Of a stretch of 41,345 nucleotides of DNA, positions 7,584-17,803 are shown piece by piece. The stretch comes from Peptostreptococcaceae bacterium. GTDB lineage: Bacteria > Bacillota > Clostridia > Peptostreptococcales > Anaerovoracaceae. The stretch covers positions 1-41,345 of the forward strand of contig JAENWG010000011.1 in the NCBI GenBank assembly GCA_016650175.1, in the 5' to 3' direction. Within the stretch, counting starts at the first letter, position 1; the number at the start of each line of letters is the position of its first letter. Both the position numbers and the translations under genes were made by a program. The notes beneath the pieces were generated by a model. The model made no database searches. It saw only the letters and a program-made list of their open reading frames with translations, and was not told where the DNA came from.

Positions 7584-9965
7584 TTAATTCTCCTTAAGCT
7601 TCACCATGGTAACACCTTCGCCACCTTCGTTATATTTACCTGCTCTCACAGACTTAACATGCTTATTTCTTTTAAGCGCAATTCTAATTCCTTCTTTAAG
7701 TACACCTTCACCTACGCCGTGAATGATTGTAACATCATTAAGGCCTGCTAAATATGCATCATCTAAATACTTCTCTACATCCATTAAGGCATCGTCTAGG
7801 TTTTGTCCTCTTACCGTAACGGATGGAGAAACATTCATAGACTTACTCTTGTATATATTACCATAACTTGACACCTTTTGTCTTGCTTTTTTTTGACTTT
7901 TGCCTTCTATAATCGTTCTAATGTCAGAAGTTGGTACTGACATTTTCATAATACCAATTTTTACCTTTACTTCATTTCTAGAATCAGGAAGGGAAATAAC
8001 GTCTCCGTTTTGATTTATGCTTAAAACTTTAACTCTCATTCCTACTTTAATCTCTTCCGGAGAAGTTACATTGGTTTCTTCTTCTCTTACTAAAGTCGCA
8101 GAATATTTTTTCTCTGAAGTTTTAAGCTTTTTATTGCTTTCTTCAAATATGCGGTTTCTTTCAGCAAAATTCTCAGTACTCTTAACTTTTTTAAGTTCTT
8201 TTCTTACTTCTTCCGATGTCTCTTTAGCTTCTTTTATAGTCAATCTAGCTTCTTCTTTAGCATTTTCGAGTATCTGCTTTTTTTTAAGCTCAGCTTCTCT
8301 TAGTAATTTATCTGCCAATTCTTCCTTTTTCTGTAAAGCAATTTTCAGCATTATCGCTTCATCTTTTTCAGCTTCAGCTAATTTTTTATCTCTTTCAATT
8401 GCAGATATAACATCTTCAAATTCAAGATCAGTACCTTCTATTAAAGAATTCGCTCTATTAATAATATTTTCATCGAGCCCTAGTTTTCTCGAAATTTCAA
8501 AAGCATTCGATTTTCCGGGAAGACCTATTCTTAGTTTGTAAGTGGGACTAAGTGTTTCAATATTAAATTCCATAGAAGCATTATCTACGCCATCGTTAGA
8601 CAGTGCATATTTTTTTAGTTCAGTATAGTGAGTCGTAGCTACAATATATACTCCCCTATGCCTTAGCTCTTCAAGTATTGCAATTCCAAGCGCTGCTCCT
8701 TCAATCGGGTCTGTTCCAGCTCCCAACTCATCAAACAGTACAAGACTGTTTTTATCAGCTTTTGATACTATATATGTAATATTGGTCATATGAGAAGAAA
8801 AAGTACTTAGGCTTTGCTCTATACTTTGTTCATCTCCTATATCTGCAAACACCTCTTGGAAAACCGGCATCTCGCTGGTTCCAGCCGCTGGAATGTGAAG
8901 TCCAGTTTGAGTCATAAGTGCAAATAAACCTATAGTTTTTAACGTAACTGTCTTACCGCCCGTATTAGGACCTGTAACTACTAAAGTCTTAAAATCTTTT
9001 CCTAAATAAACATCTATTGGAACTACGGTTTTTTTATCAATTAAAGGATGTCTCCCCTGCACAATATTAATAAATCCAGTATCATTTACGGTAGGTCTTT
9101 CACCTTCCATTAAAACTGAAAGCTTGCCTTTAGCGTTTATTAAATCAATCTGTACAAGTAAATTCTGGTTATTACTTATTTCATAATAGTGTTCTGAAAC
9201 ACGATCCGTTAATCCCTTTAATATTCTTTCTATTTCCGCTTTTTCAGCTATCTCTAGTTGTCTAAGCTCGTTATTCAATTCGACTACAGCTTGTGGTTCT
9301 ATAAAAAGTGTTGCTCCGCTAGAAGATTGGTCATGAACCATACCAGGCACAACATTTTTGTGTTCTTGTTTAACAGGAATAACATATCTGCCGTCTCTTA
9401 AAGTAATAAGAGAATCCTGCAAATATGTCTTTGTACTAGATGAATTAATCATCTGATTTAATTTAACTCTTATTGCATCATTTTTCCTTAGAATAGCTCT
9501 TCTGATATTCCTAAGTTCAGGAGATGCGTTATCTGCCATCTCGTCTTCAGAAATGATACATCTGTCTATATCCTTATCCAAGTTAGGAAGAGGTACAATG
9601 AGTTCGACAATTCCGTCTATTATTTTTAGTTCTGGTAAATCGTTTTTCAGAAACGTCTTAACTTGTTTTGCCACTAATAGATTATAGTGAATCATTAAGA
9701 GTTGTCTCATGGAAAGGCTTCCGCCTTTTCTGGATAGATTTAGGAGCCCTTCTATATCGTAAAAATTACCTACAGGTATGGCTCCTTTGTTCACAATAAC
9801 GGTTACTGCCTCAGTAGTTTCCGTCAATGCATCATTTATCATTCGCAAATTTTTCATAGGTCTAAGTTTTTTGATAACTTCTTGTGTCATCGTAGACCCT
9901 GCTTGCTCATATAAAAGATTTGTTATTTTCTCATATTCTAAAACCTTTATAGCTTTTTTGTTCAT
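7584..9965 (-). CDS. mutS2: Endonuclease/ribosome-rescue ATPase MutS2
   Basis: The 793-residue protein has MutS core and clamp helices (about 1-300), then an ABC-type ATPase with Walker A GPNTGGKT (332-339, Lys338) and Walker B LVLFDELGAGTDP. A long coiled-coil rich in Lys and Glu follows (about 510-630), then a KOW-like strand region and a C-terminal Smr domain (about 718-793) with IIHGVGEGVL. MutS2 lacks the mismatch-recognition domain of MutS. It is known to suppress recombination and, in Bacillus, to act on collided ribosomes. It follows zapA by 2 nt and is followed by DUF523. Confidence 0.96.
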   Translation of the reverse strand: MNKKAIKVLEYEKITNLLYEQAGSTMTQEVIKKLRPMKNLRMINDALTETTEAVTVIVNKGAIPVGNFYDIEGLLNLSRKGGSLSMRQLLMIHYNLLVAKQVKTFLKNDLPELKIIDGIVELIVPLPNLDKDIDRCIISEDEMADNASPELRNIRRAILRKNDAIRVKLNQMINSSSTKTYLQDSLITLRDGRYVIPVKQEHKNVVPGMVHDQSSSGATLFIEPQAVVELNNELRQLEIAEKAEIERILKGLTDRVSEHYYEISNNQNLLVQIDLINAKGKLSVLMEGERPTVNDTGFINIVQGRHPLIDKKTVVPIDVYLGKDFKTLVVTGPNTGGKTVTLKTIGLFALMTQTGLHIPAAGTSEMPVFQEVFADIGDEQSIEQSLSTFSSHMTNITYIVSKADKNSLVLFDELGAGTDPIEGAALGIAILEELRHRGVYIVATTHYTELKKYALSNDGVDNASMEFNIETLSPTYKLRIGLPGKSNAFEISRKLGLDENIINRANSLIEGTDLEFEDVISAIERDKKLAEAEKDEAIMLKIALQKKEELADKLLREAELKKKQILENAKEEARLTIKEAKETSEEVRKELKKVKSTENFAERNRIFEESNKKLKTSEKKYSATLVREEETNVTSPEEIKVGMRVKVLSINQNGDVISLPDSRNEVKVKIGIMKMSVPTSDIRTIIEGKSQKKARQKVSSYGNIYKSKSMNVSPSVTVRGQNLDDALMDVEKYLDDAYLAGLNDVTIIHGVGEGVLKEGIRIALKRNKHVKSVRAGKYNEGGEGVTMVKLKEN

Positions 9966-9967
9966 TA

Positions 9968-10438
9968 TTACTTCTCAAATCTTTTTAAATTTTCAATCTC
10001 ATTTTTTAGTCTAACATTTTCCATCTGAAGATCAAAATATGCATTTTCAAAATCACTGCACTTTTGCTCGATATCTTTATGCTTGTTTTTTTCTTGATCT
10101 CTAAGTTCGTTCGCTGTATTAAGTGCATCTTTAAGCTCACCCATCTGATTTTTGGATTCTTCCCACAAATCAATATAATGTTTTACATCGCTTTCAAGTT
10201 GTGATTTTTCATCTTGAAGCACTAAATTAAGCTCGCCATTTTCCATTAACTTTTCTGTAATATTTATACAAGTTAATACGGCTACTCTGTAGTTTACATT
10301 GCAATTTAATTGACGACTAACACGTTTAAGTTCATCATCAACAAACTTAGCAATTTCTTTAATTTTATCTTCGCTCTTTTCACCGGCAATAGTATACGTG
10401 CAACCGCCTAGATTAATTTCAACTCTGTTCTTATCCAT
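9968..10438 (-). CDS. zapA: Cell division protein ZapA
   Basis: ZapA binds FtsZ polymers and bundles them at midcell. The 156-residue chain has the globular ZapA head (about 5-65: EINLGGCTYTIAGEK through YRVAVLTCINITEKL) and an unusually long C-terminal coiled-coil (about 70-155, rich in Glu, Lys and Asn). Many Gram-positive ZapA proteins are only 85-100 residues long, so the extended coil is notable. It sits between pheT and mutS2, a common order in Firmicutes, and is in the same transcription unit as ftsZ. Confidence 0.9.
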   Translation of the reverse strand: MDKNRVEINLGGCTYTIAGEKSEDKIKEIAKFVDDELKRVSRQLNCNVNYRVAVLTCINITEKLMENGELNLVLQDEKSQLESDVKHYIDLWEESKNQMGELKDALNTANELRDQEKNKHKDIEQKCSDFENAYFDLQMENVRLKNEIENLKRFEK

Positions 10439-10472
10439 AACTACTCCTTTACTAATTAGATAATACTAACAA

Positions 10473-12911
10473 CTACATATCTCTTAATGTCGCATTAAGT
10501 TTAGACTCTAAAGCTTTTAAAATATTTTCATGTACCTTATCAACATCCGCATCTGTTAGAGTTTTATCTTTGTGTCTGTAAGTTAGACTATATGCTACAC
10601 TCTTTTTACCATCAGCTACCTGTTTACCTTTGTATATATCAAACATCTTTAAGCTTTCAAGTATTTCGGTACTAGCTTCTCTTATAGTCTCTTCTATCTT
10701 AGCAACTTCCAAATTCTCTTCGACAAGAAGTGCGATATCTCTTGATGTAGAAGGATACTTAGGCAATTGAGAAAACACTATTTCTCTGTCTGAGATTTCG
10801 TTAATTGTCTCAAACATAAGTTCACAGACATAAACTCTTTGTCCTATTCCATAGTTTTCCATAACATCAGGATGAATCTCACCCATTATACCAATTTCAA
10901 CATCTTCATCTTTGGTATGTGCTACTATTCTAGCACATCGTCCTGGATGATATACTCCATATTCCTTTTCGGAAATAAAGCTTAATTTTTCTATTCCTAG
11001 CAAGCTTAATAGTTCTTTAGTAGCTCCTTTTAAGCTAAAGAAATCCACGTCATCTCCATACATTCCAAGGCAGATAGAATAATTCTCATCTGGTAATCCG
11101 TTAGGATCTATAAAGTTTTTAATAAAGGTATTGCCGATTTCAAAAGCACTAACCTTTCCAATTTTTCTTGAATAGTTTCTAGATAATACTTCCATCATGT
11201 TAGGAGTAAGTATTGTCCTCATAACCGAGTTCTCATCTCCTAGTGGATTAATAAGCTCTACAAAAGCTCTCTCCCATGAGTCTTCATCTATATTTATTTT
11301 ATCTATTCCTCTAGGGCTAACAAATGAATACGTTTGTATTTCATTAAAACCCATAGAGCAAAGTGCTTCTCTTGCTATATTTCTAAGCTTTCTATGTTCA
11401 GATTCTCCTGACACAGTATTACTCTTGGGAAGCGTAGTTGGTAGGTTTTCATAACCATACATTCTAGCTACTTCTTCAATAAAGTCTTCCTCTATTATTA
11501 AATCCTGTCTTATCGTAGGCGGAGTAACTGTCATGATATTTCCATCTCCAGAAACTTTCATTTCTAGGCTCTCAAATACATCAGTCATGAATTTTCTTTC
11601 TACTTCAATGCCAAGCACCTTATTAACTCTGTCTACTCTTACCTCAACTGGGGCTGACACATATTTATTAGGATATACATCTACAGAACCTTTCAAAACT
11701 GTTCCCGACTCAGTTAACTCTACTAAGTGACAAACCCTGTCTGCGGCTTCTTCGCATAGATTAGGGTCTATACCCTTCTCATATCTACCAGATGCTTCAG
11801 TTCTGTGAGCTAGTTCCTTTGATGCTTTTCTAATTCCATCCTTGTTAAATGTAGCAGACTCTATAACTACTGTAGTAGTATCATTCATTATTCCTGAATC
11901 AAGTCCACCCATAATGCCTGCAATAGCTACAGCTTTTTTAGCATCATAAATCATAAGTATATTTTCAGATAAGTTTCTTTCAACTTCGTCTAACGTCGTG
12001 AACTTCTCACCTTTTTTAGCAACATCAACTACTATTTTATTTCCTTCGATACCTCTTATATCAAATGCATGAAGAGGTTGTCCATATTCCATCATAACAA
12101 AGTTAGTAATATCAACTATGTTATTAATTGGTCTCATTCCTGCTTTTATAAGGCGTTTTTGAAGCCACCAAGGTGACTGCTTGATTTTTACATCCTTTAT
12201 TACTCTAGCGCTATATCTTAAACAAAGGTCTGATTTAACCTCTACTTCAAGATAGTCCTGAGTTTTTTCATCTGATTCTTTGCAATCATTTTTAGGATAG
12301 TTAAGTTTGGTATTAAAAGTAGCAGCTGCTTCTCTTGCCATACCTATCATAGAAAGGCAATCAGGTCTGTTGGGTGTAATTTCGAAATCAATTATGCTAT
12401 CGTTTAAACCTAAAGCAGTTGTGATATCTTCACCTAACTTAACCTCTTCTTCAATAATCCAGATTCCATCTCTGTGAGCTATAGGTACTACCTTATCGTC
12501 TAGTCCTAACTCTCCGGCTGAACATAACATGCCGTTAGATACTACTCCTCTAAGTTTACCTTTAGTAATCTTAACTCCGCCTTCTGACTTTGGCGCTCCA
12601 TGAAGCGGTCCAGGTATTCTGCTATTCTGCAGTGCTACCGGTACTATTGCTCCCTCAAATATGTTATCTGCTCCTGTTACAATTTGTACTAAATCATCTT
12701 TTCCTACGTTTAGTTGACAAATCACTAATTTATCAGCTTCAGGATGCTTTTCAATCTTTTCTATTTTTCCTACTACTACTCCAACTATTCCCGAACAAAA
12801 TTCAGTACAGGTTTCTAAATTCGAACCTGACATAACCATTCTGTCACAAAATTCAGTAGTATTTACATTTATATCTGTATAATCTTTAATCCATTCTAAT
12901 GATACTAACAT
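10473..12911 (-). CDS. pheT: Phenylalanyl-tRNA synthetase beta subunit
   Basis: The 812-residue beta chain of the alpha2-beta2 synthetase is full length. Domains in order are a tRNA-binding EMAP-like fold (about 40-150), B3/B4 editing (about 210-390), B5 DNA-binding-like (about 400-475), a catalytic-like core (about 480-690) and the C-terminal ferredoxin-fold anticodon-binding domain (from about 715; SQLPKYPSTSRDIALLV at its start). The editing region includes SGRYEKGID, typical of the site that clears mischarged Tyr. It lies 10 nt downstream of pheS. Confidence 0.97.
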   Translation of the reverse strand: MLVSLEWIKDYTDINVNTTEFCDRMVMSGSNLETCTEFCSGIVGVVVGKIEKIEKHPEADKLVICQLNVGKDDLVQIVTGADNIFEGAIVPVALQNSRIPGPLHGAPKSEGGVKITKGKLRGVVSNGMLCSAGELGLDDKVVPIAHRDGIWIIEEEVKLGEDITTALGLNDSIIDFEITPNRPDCLSMIGMAREAAATFNTKLNYPKNDCKESDEKTQDYLEVEVKSDLCLRYSARVIKDVKIKQSPWWLQKRLIKAGMRPINNIVDITNFVMMEYGQPLHAFDIRGIEGNKIVVDVAKKGEKFTTLDEVERNLSENILMIYDAKKAVAIAGIMGGLDSGIMNDTTTVVIESATFNKDGIRKASKELAHRTEASGRYEKGIDPNLCEEAADRVCHLVELTESGTVLKGSVDVYPNKYVSAPVEVRVDRVNKVLGIEVERKFMTDVFESLEMKVSGDGNIMTVTPPTIRQDLIIEEDFIEEVARMYGYENLPTTLPKSNTVSGESEHRKLRNIAREALCSMGFNEIQTYSFVSPRGIDKINIDEDSWERAFVELINPLGDENSVMRTILTPNMMEVLSRNYSRKIGKVSAFEIGNTFIKNFIDPNGLPDENYSICLGMYGDDVDFFSLKGATKELLSLLGIEKLSFISEKEYGVYHPGRCARIVAHTKDEDVEIGIMGEIHPDVMENYGIGQRVYVCELMFETINEISDREIVFSQLPKYPSTSRDIALLVEENLEVAKIEETIREASTEILESLKMFDIYKGKQVADGKKSVAYSLTYRHKDKTLTDADVDKVHENILKALESKLNATLRDM

Positions 12912-12921
12912 TCCACACCCC

Positions 12922-13944
12922 CTACTTGAATTGATCGATAAATCTCATGTCATTTTCATACATAAGCCTAATATCATCGATACCGTATTTAAGCATAGCA
13001 ATTCTTTCAACTCCAATACCAAAAGCAAAGCCGGTATATTTTTCTGTATCAATACCACCAATTTTCAGTACATTAGGATGAATCATTCCACAACCCAATA
13101 CTTCAATCCAGCCACTTCCTTTACACACTCTACAGCCCTTGCCTCCACATTTGAAGCAAGACACGTCCATCTCAGCAGATGGTTCTGTAAACGGAAAATG
13201 GTGAGGTCTGAATTTAGTTTTAACTTCACTACCAAACATCTCTTTGGCAAATCTATCTAACACACCTCTAAGGTCTCCCATAGTAATACCTTCATCCACA
13301 ACCATTCCTTCTATTTGATGAAACATTGGAGAATGAGTAGCATCGGGAGTATCACATCTAAAACATCTACCTGGTGCTAAGATCATAATAGGTGGTTTTT
13401 CCTTTTCTAATGTTCTTGCTTGAACTGGTGATGTCTGTGTTCTTAGTATAACATCTTTGTTTATATAAAAAGTATCCGTCATATCTCTTGCCGGATGATT
13501 TGGTGCAGCATTTAAAGCATCAAAATTATAGAAAACAGTTTCAACCTCAGGTCCTTCGGTAACTGAAAAACCCATTGATTCAAATATATTTGTCATCTCT
13601 TCAATAGTAACGGTTATTGGATGTTTAGAACCCAATTTAAGTTCTTTTCCAGGCTCGGTGACATCAATTGTTTCTGCTTTGAGCTTAAGCTCTTTCGCCT
13701 TACCTTTAACCGTATCTTTTTTTTCTTCAAGCATTGCTTCTATTTCATTTCTGGCATTATTAGCAGCTAAACCGAGTTTTTTACGTTCGTCAGGTTCTAA
13801 TTTACCCATTGATCTTAGTATAGAAGTAAGCTCTCCTTTTTTACCTAAAAATTTTACTCTGATTTCTTCAGTTTCAGACAATTGAGTAGCCTTACCCAGC
13901 TGCTCTTTTGCTTCGCTTAAGATTTTCTCTAATTTTTCTTGCAT
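12922..13944 (-). CDS. pheS: Phenylalanyl-tRNA synthetase alpha subunit
   Basis: This is the catalytic alpha chain, 340 residues. An N-terminal coiled-coil arm (about 1-90) contacts the tRNA. It is followed by the class II catalytic core with motif 2 around RCFRCDTPDATHSPMFHQIEG and motif 3 GIGVERIAMLKYG. A CFKCGGKGCRVCKGSGW Cys-rich loop near residue 265 is found in many bacterial PheS. With pheT it forms the heterotetramer that charges tRNA-Phe. No T-box or attenuator precedes it: the gap to the methyltransferase gene is only 15 nt. Confidence 0.97.
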   Translation of the reverse strand: MQEKLEKILSEAKEQLGKATQLSETEEIRVKFLGKKGELTSILRSMGKLEPDERKKLGLAANNARNEIEAMLEEKKDTVKGKAKELKLKAETIDVTEPGKELKLGSKHPITVTIEEMTNIFESMGFSVTEGPEVETVFYNFDALNAAPNHPARDMTDTFYINKDVILRTQTSPVQARTLEKEKPPIMILAPGRCFRCDTPDATHSPMFHQIEGMVVDEGITMGDLRGVLDRFAKEMFGSEVKTKFRPHHFPFTEPSAEMDVSCFKCGGKGCRVCKGSGWIEVLGCGMIHPNVLKIGGIDTEKYTGFAFGIGVERIAMLKYGIDDIRLMYENDMRFIDQFK

Positions 13945-13959
13945 AGTTCCCCTCTAGTC

Positions 13960-14727
13960 TTAATAATTTTTTCTAACAGCTTCATACATAATAATTCCAG
14001 CAGCTACTGCTGCGTTTAATGATTCAACGTTGTTACACATAGGTAACAGTACATTTATATCAGATTTTTCAATCAAGCTGTCATTTATTCCATTACCCTC
14101 ATTACCTATAACAAGCGCAATTCCTTCAGTCAAATCGTATTCATAATAGTATTTATCAGCTGATGGTGACGTAGTAACTAATTGAATATTTAAATTTCTT
14201 AACAAACCAATTAATTCTTCTTCACTATCAACATCAATAATAGGTATTCTATTAATAACACCTGCTGTTGCTCTTACCGTTTTAGGAGAATAGACATCAC
14301 CTGTTCCCTTAAGCGTGAATATCGCTTTATATCCTGCAGCCACAGCTGTTCTAATTATAGTTCCGATATTTCCCGGATCCTGAAGTCTGTCTAGTACTAT
14401 TACATTATCCGATGAACTGATATTAATGTCTTTTAAATTGAACTTAGGTTTTTCAACTACCGCTATTATCCCTTGGCTAGTTTCAGTATCACTTAATTCT
14501 GAAAAAAGTTGCTTCGGTAATATGAATATTTCCTTGTCATAATCTGCTATATTGGTGCCTTCGCATACAAATATAACCTCAATGTGGGCATCAACCTTTA
14601 TAGCTTCTTCTAAAAGATTAACACCCTCAATTAAGTATGCGTTTAAGCGTTCCCTATATTTTCTAAGTTTTAGTTTTTTTGCGAATTTATATTTCTTGTT
14701 ATCCGCAGATTCAATAATACTTATCAT
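13960..14727 (-). CDS. SpoU/TrmH-family RNA 2'-O-methyltransferase
   Basis: The 255-residue protein has an N-terminal L30e-like substrate-binding domain (about 1-95) and a C-terminal SPOUT knot domain (about 105-255). All three family motifs are present: LQDPGNIGTIIRTA (motif 1), LVIGNEGNGI (motif 2) and LPMCNNVESLNAAVAAGI (motif 3), which together build the SAM-binding trefoil knot. It should methylate a ribose 2'-OH in rRNA or tRNA. The exact nucleotide cannot be told from sequence. In Firmicutes a gene of this type commonly precedes pheST, as here. Confidence 0.92.
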   Translation of the reverse strand: MISIIESADNKKYKFAKKLKLRKYRERLNAYLIEGVNLLEEAIKVDAHIEVIFVCEGTNIADYDKEIFILPKQLFSELSDTETSQGIIAVVEKPKFNLKDINISSSDNVIVLDRLQDPGNIGTIIRTAVAAGYKAIFTLKGTGDVYSPKTVRATAGVINRIPIIDVDSEEELIGLLRNLNIQLVTTSPSADKYYYEYDLTEGIALVIGNEGNGINDSLIEKSDINVLLPMCNNVESLNAAVAAGIIMYEAVRKNY

Positions 14728-14728
14728 T

Positions 14729-15856
14729 TTATTTTAGAAAATCTGGTACATCAAATTCCGAGTCATTCTTTTGTTCACTATCATTAACAGCCATGATATC
14801 CGATAAATTCATTTCGGTAGCTTTCATTCCATCAACCATAGTTACATTGCCTCCGCTCTTACTATACTTCGAAGTTGCAATTCCCTCAAGACCTCTGTCA
14901 AAGTCAGTAGCAATAAGTGTAATAGATACCTTGTCTGACATCTCTTCACTAACTGTAGCACCAAATATGATGTTTGCTTCAGGATCTGCTTCTTTTTGTA
15001 TTTGTTCAGCTATAGTGCTGATATCTAACATTCCTAAATCATAACCACCAGATACATAAAGAAGTATTGCCTTTGCACCGTCAATGCGTGTTTCAAGCAA
15101 TGGACTTTCAATAGCATTTTTAACCGCGTCTTCAATTCTGTTTTCACCTGAACCAATACCAACGCCCATATGTGCAACGCCTCTACCTGTCATGATAGTT
15201 TTAACATCAGCAAAATCAACGTTTACTAGCCCATATTCAGAAATTAAATCTGAAATGCCTTGAACGCCTCTTCTTAATACTTCGTCTGCCATAGCAAACG
15301 CTTCTATCATAGAAGTGTTTTTCTCACAGGTATCAATCAACTTATCATTTGGAATGATTACTAAAGAATCTACAAAATTCCTTAAATATTGTATCCCTTG
15401 ATCCGATCTGTCTTTTCTTTTTTTGCCTTCAAAAGAAAACGGTCTAGTTACAACTGCAACAGTAAGTGCGCCTAAATCCATAGCTGCCTTAGCAACAATT
15501 GGAGCTGCACCCGTACCTGTACCACCACCCATACCAGAAGTGATAAATACCATATCTGCATCTTGTAAATAACTTGTTATCTCATCTAGTGTCTCTTCAG
15601 CAGCTCTTTGACCTACTTCGGGATTTGCACCTGCTCCTCTACCGCCTGTCAATTTCTCGCCTATCTGAATTTTAGTTTCTGCTTTACATCTTGAAAGCGC
15701 CTGTCTATCTGTGTTTACAGCTATGAATGATACACCCTTTAACTCAGCGTCTACCATTCTATTTATTGCATTACATCCGCCACCACCAACACCTACAACT
15801 TTTATAATCGCTGCATTTTCTTGCTGTGATACGAAATCAGATACAAATTCTAACAT
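14729..15856 (-). CDS. ftsZ: Cell division GTPase FtsZ
   Basis: This tubulin-like GTPase polymerises into the Z-ring at midcell. I start it at 15856 (375 residues, MLEFVSDF), because AGGAGG lies 6 nt upstream; an in-frame ATG 42 nt earlier has no ribosome site. The N-terminal GTP-binding fold has [12 protein letters not shown] and the tubulin signature GGGTGTG at 110-116. The T7 loop [11 protein letters not shown] supplies the catalytic Asp. The last residues, [10 protein letters not shown], are the conserved tail that docks FtsZ partners. A 91-nt gap to ftsQ is the largest between dcw genes except the ftsL-PBP gap, and could hold an extra promoter. ftsA is not adjacent. Confidence 0.97.
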   Translation of the reverse strand: MLEFVSDFVSQQENAAIIKVVGVGGGGCNAINRMVDAELKGVSFIAVNTDRQALSRCKAETKIQIGEKLTGGRGAGANPEVGQRAAEETLDEITSYLQDADMVFITSGMGGGTGTGAAPIVAKAAMDLGALTVAVVTRPFSFEGKKRKDRSDQGIQYLRNFVDSLVIIPNDKLIDTCEKNTSMIEAFAMADEVLRRGVQGISDLISEYGLVNVDFADVKTIMTGRGVAHMGVGIGSGENRIEDAVKNAIESPLLETRIDGAKAILLYVSGGYDLGMLDISTIAEQIQKEADPEANIIFGATVSEEMSDKVSITLIATDFDRGLEGIATSKYSKSGGNVTMVDGMKATEMNLSDIMAVNDSEQKNDSEFDVPDFLK

Positions 15857-15947
15857 ACTGATCCTCCTAATTCTAAATATAACCATATAATACCACATGT
15901 TGTGATAAATTGCATTACTTTAACTAATTTTTTTAATAATTCACACT

Positions 15948-16709
15948 CTATTCGACTTTTGGAGTGAACGATGCGTAATTACCCTCACTAAGGTTAATAG
16001 TTCCTCTATTTATGTCTATTTCGAACAAACAATTTAATATTTTTTGTAGGTTACCTTTTTCAATTGAATCCATCATTTGATTAGGTGTGCCTTTACAAAC
16101 TAAAGAATTATATACATATGCCTTTATGAAAAGATCTGTCATCTCTATTTTAGTAAAGTAGAGATCCCCTTCTTCCATAGCATTAAGCATTTTAAGAGTA
16201 TTTTTCAAAGTCACACTCTCTTCAGCTTCTATTATTTCCCCTTCTGCTATCTTGGAAACAGTCAGCCCTTTAAGTAGTGTCACCTTAGGTTTAGTTTCTG
16301 TTATTCTAAGAACTCTACCTTCTCCATCGATTAGTACGAATTTATCGCCATAGATTACTGCAGCTATTTGTTTTCGTTCTTTTACGTCAATAACCAGTTC
16401 ATTTGGAAGCTTTCTACTAATACTCACTTCTTCTATATATGGGTCTACCGTAAGCCTAGAAATTATTCGCGAGCTGTCAATTCCCCAAAACAAATTGCAA
16501 CTTGGCTCAATATCAGCCATAACAATTATCTCATTATCTGCAAAATAGTTGTTATCTTCTACAGTTATCTTTTCCAAATCAAAGAACCCACTTCTCAAAA
16601 ACAATACTAACGCGACTATAACTATAATCGATATTGCAATTTTTCGCAAATAGTGTTTTTTATGCCTTTTCTTTTTTTTGATATCAGGCTTTTTCACATC
16701 TTCACTCAT
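15948..16709 (-). CDS. ftsQ: Cell division protein FtsQ/DivIB
   Basis: This is a bitopic membrane protein of the FtsQ-FtsL-FtsB (DivIB-FtsL-DivIC) divisome subcomplex, 253 residues. A basic cytoplasmic tail (KKPDIKKKKRHKKHYLRK) precedes one membrane helix (about 26-44). The outside part begins with a POTRA domain (about 46-115, ending SRKLPNELVIDVKERKQIA), followed by the beta domain. Its start overlaps the murG stop by 4 nt. Divergence outside POTRA is normal for the family. Confidence 0.9.
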   Translation of the reverse strand: MSEDVKKPDIKKKKRHKKHYLRKIAISIIVIVALVLFLRSGFFDLEKITVEDNNYFADNEIIVMADIEPSCNLFWGIDSSRIISRLTVDPYIEEVSISRKLPNELVIDVKERKQIAAVIYGDKFVLIDGEGRVLRITETKPKVTLLKGLTVSKIAEGEIIEAEESVTLKNTLKMLNAMEEGDLYFTKIEMTDLFIKAYVYNSLVCKGTPNQMMDSIEKGNLQKILNCLFEIDINRGTINLSEGNYASFTPKVE

Positions 16710-17803
16710 ATCTTTTCTCCTGAAAATATTTCCTTGAAAATGATATCCGTAGCTGACGGCATAGCAGCATTAATGCTCCCTTTTTCCATCTTATCAAGCT
16801 TATCTTTATCTTCAATTAAATCGCCAATTATGCTGATTACATTATCAATCATATTTTCGTCTTCATTAACTATAATTGCTCCACCCTTATCTGCAACCGA
16901 CTTCGCATTAAAATACTGATGATTTCCTGTAACATTAGGTGATGGAATCAATATCGATGCTCTACCACATATAGTAATTTCTGCCAGCGATAATGCTCCG
17001 GCTCTCCCTATTATTAAGTCTGATGCTCCTAAATAGTTAGGCATATCTTCTATATAGTCCTTAATCGTAACTTTATCAGTCTCTTCGAATTTTTCTACGA
17101 TTCCATCGTAGTACATCGCTCCTGTACCAAATATTAATTTAATTTTATCCATCTCTCCAAATTTTTTAATTATTTCTATCATTGTTTCATTTATTGCTTT
17201 AGCACCTTGGCTTCCGCCAAAACTAAATATTACAAAATCGTCTTTTGCTATATTTAAAGTTTCTCTAGCACTTTCTTTAGTAATTCCATAAAATGTTTCT
17301 CTAACAGGATTCCCCGAATATATTATTTTCTCATCCATAATATTACTGAAATATTTTCTTGCAGCATCAAAACCCAAAAATATCTTATCCACATACTTAC
17401 TTAATTTTTGGTTAGCCATTCCCGGATAAGCATTTTGCTCGTGTATATATATTTTAGAACCATATTTATGACCGGCTAAAATCACAGGGAAACTTACATA
17501 ACCTCCTGTACCGATAACTATGTCTGGTTTGAATTCCTTCATTATTTTAAGAGATTCTCTCTTGCCTTGCATAACAACATAGCCAGTTTTTATTAGGCCA
17601 ATAATACTTCCTCTTACCACCCATCTAGACTTAACAAATTTAATATCGTAACCATTATTAGGAACAATGGTTGCCTCTAGACCTCTTTCAAATCCTAAAT
17701 AGAGAAATTCAGCATTAGGCATTTTTTCTTTTATTTTATTACCTATGGCTATTGCAGGATAAATGTGACCACCTGTTCCGCCTCCCGTTAAAATAACCTT
17801 CAT
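16706..17803 (-). CDS. murG: UDP-GlcNAc:lipid I GlcNAc transferase MurG
   Basis: MurG adds GlcNAc to undecaprenyl-PP-MurNAc-pentapeptide on the inner membrane face, making lipid II. The 365-residue GT28 enzyme has two Rossmann domains. GGGTGGHIYPAIAI, the glycine-rich loop near residue 7, binds the lipid pyrophosphate. FSFGGSQGAKAINE (about 190) opens the UDP-GlcNAc domain, and the donor-site region holds GRAGALSLAEI. It overlaps ftsW by 4 nt upstream and ftsQ by 4 nt downstream. Confidence 0.96.
   Translation of the reverse strand: MKVILTGGGTGGHIYPAIAIGNKIKEKMPNAEFLYLGFERGLEATIVPNNGYDIKFVKSRWVVRGSIIGLIKTGYVVMQGKRESLKIMKEFKPDIVIGTGGYVSFPVILAGHKYGSKIYIHEQNAYPGMANQKLSKYVDKIFLGFDAARKYFSNIMDEKIIYSGNPVRETFYGITKESARETLNIAKDDFVIFSFGGSQGAKAINETMIEIIKKFGEMDKIKLIFGTGAMYYDGIVEKFEETDKVTIKDYIEDMPNYLGASDLIIGRAGALSLAEITICGRASILIPSPNVTGNHQYFNAKSVADKGGAIIVNEDENMIDNVISIIGDLIEDKDKLDKMEKGSINAAMPSATDIIFKEIFSGEKI

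Noticed and set aside
8017-8541. A 174-codon plus-strand frame inside mutS2
   Set aside because: It is antisense to the Lys/Glu-rich coiled-coil of MutS2, which gives a low-complexity Ser/Leu/Phe translation. It has no ribosome site and no family resemblance.
13945-13959. A T-box or other leader regulating pheST
   Set aside because: Only 15 nt separate the methyltransferase gene from pheS, with no room for a leader. The same holds for argS, which has an 18-nt gap.
15857-15898. The upstream in-frame ATG giving FtsZ 14 extra residues
   Set aside because: The extension has no ribosome site and does not resemble FtsZ, while AGGAGG precedes the ATG at 15856.
15857-15947. A dedicated ftsZ promoter in the 91-nt gap
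   Set aside because: TATTAT and TATATT sequences occur, but no acceptable -35 hexamer stands at 16-18 nt, so I list no feature. It remains possible.
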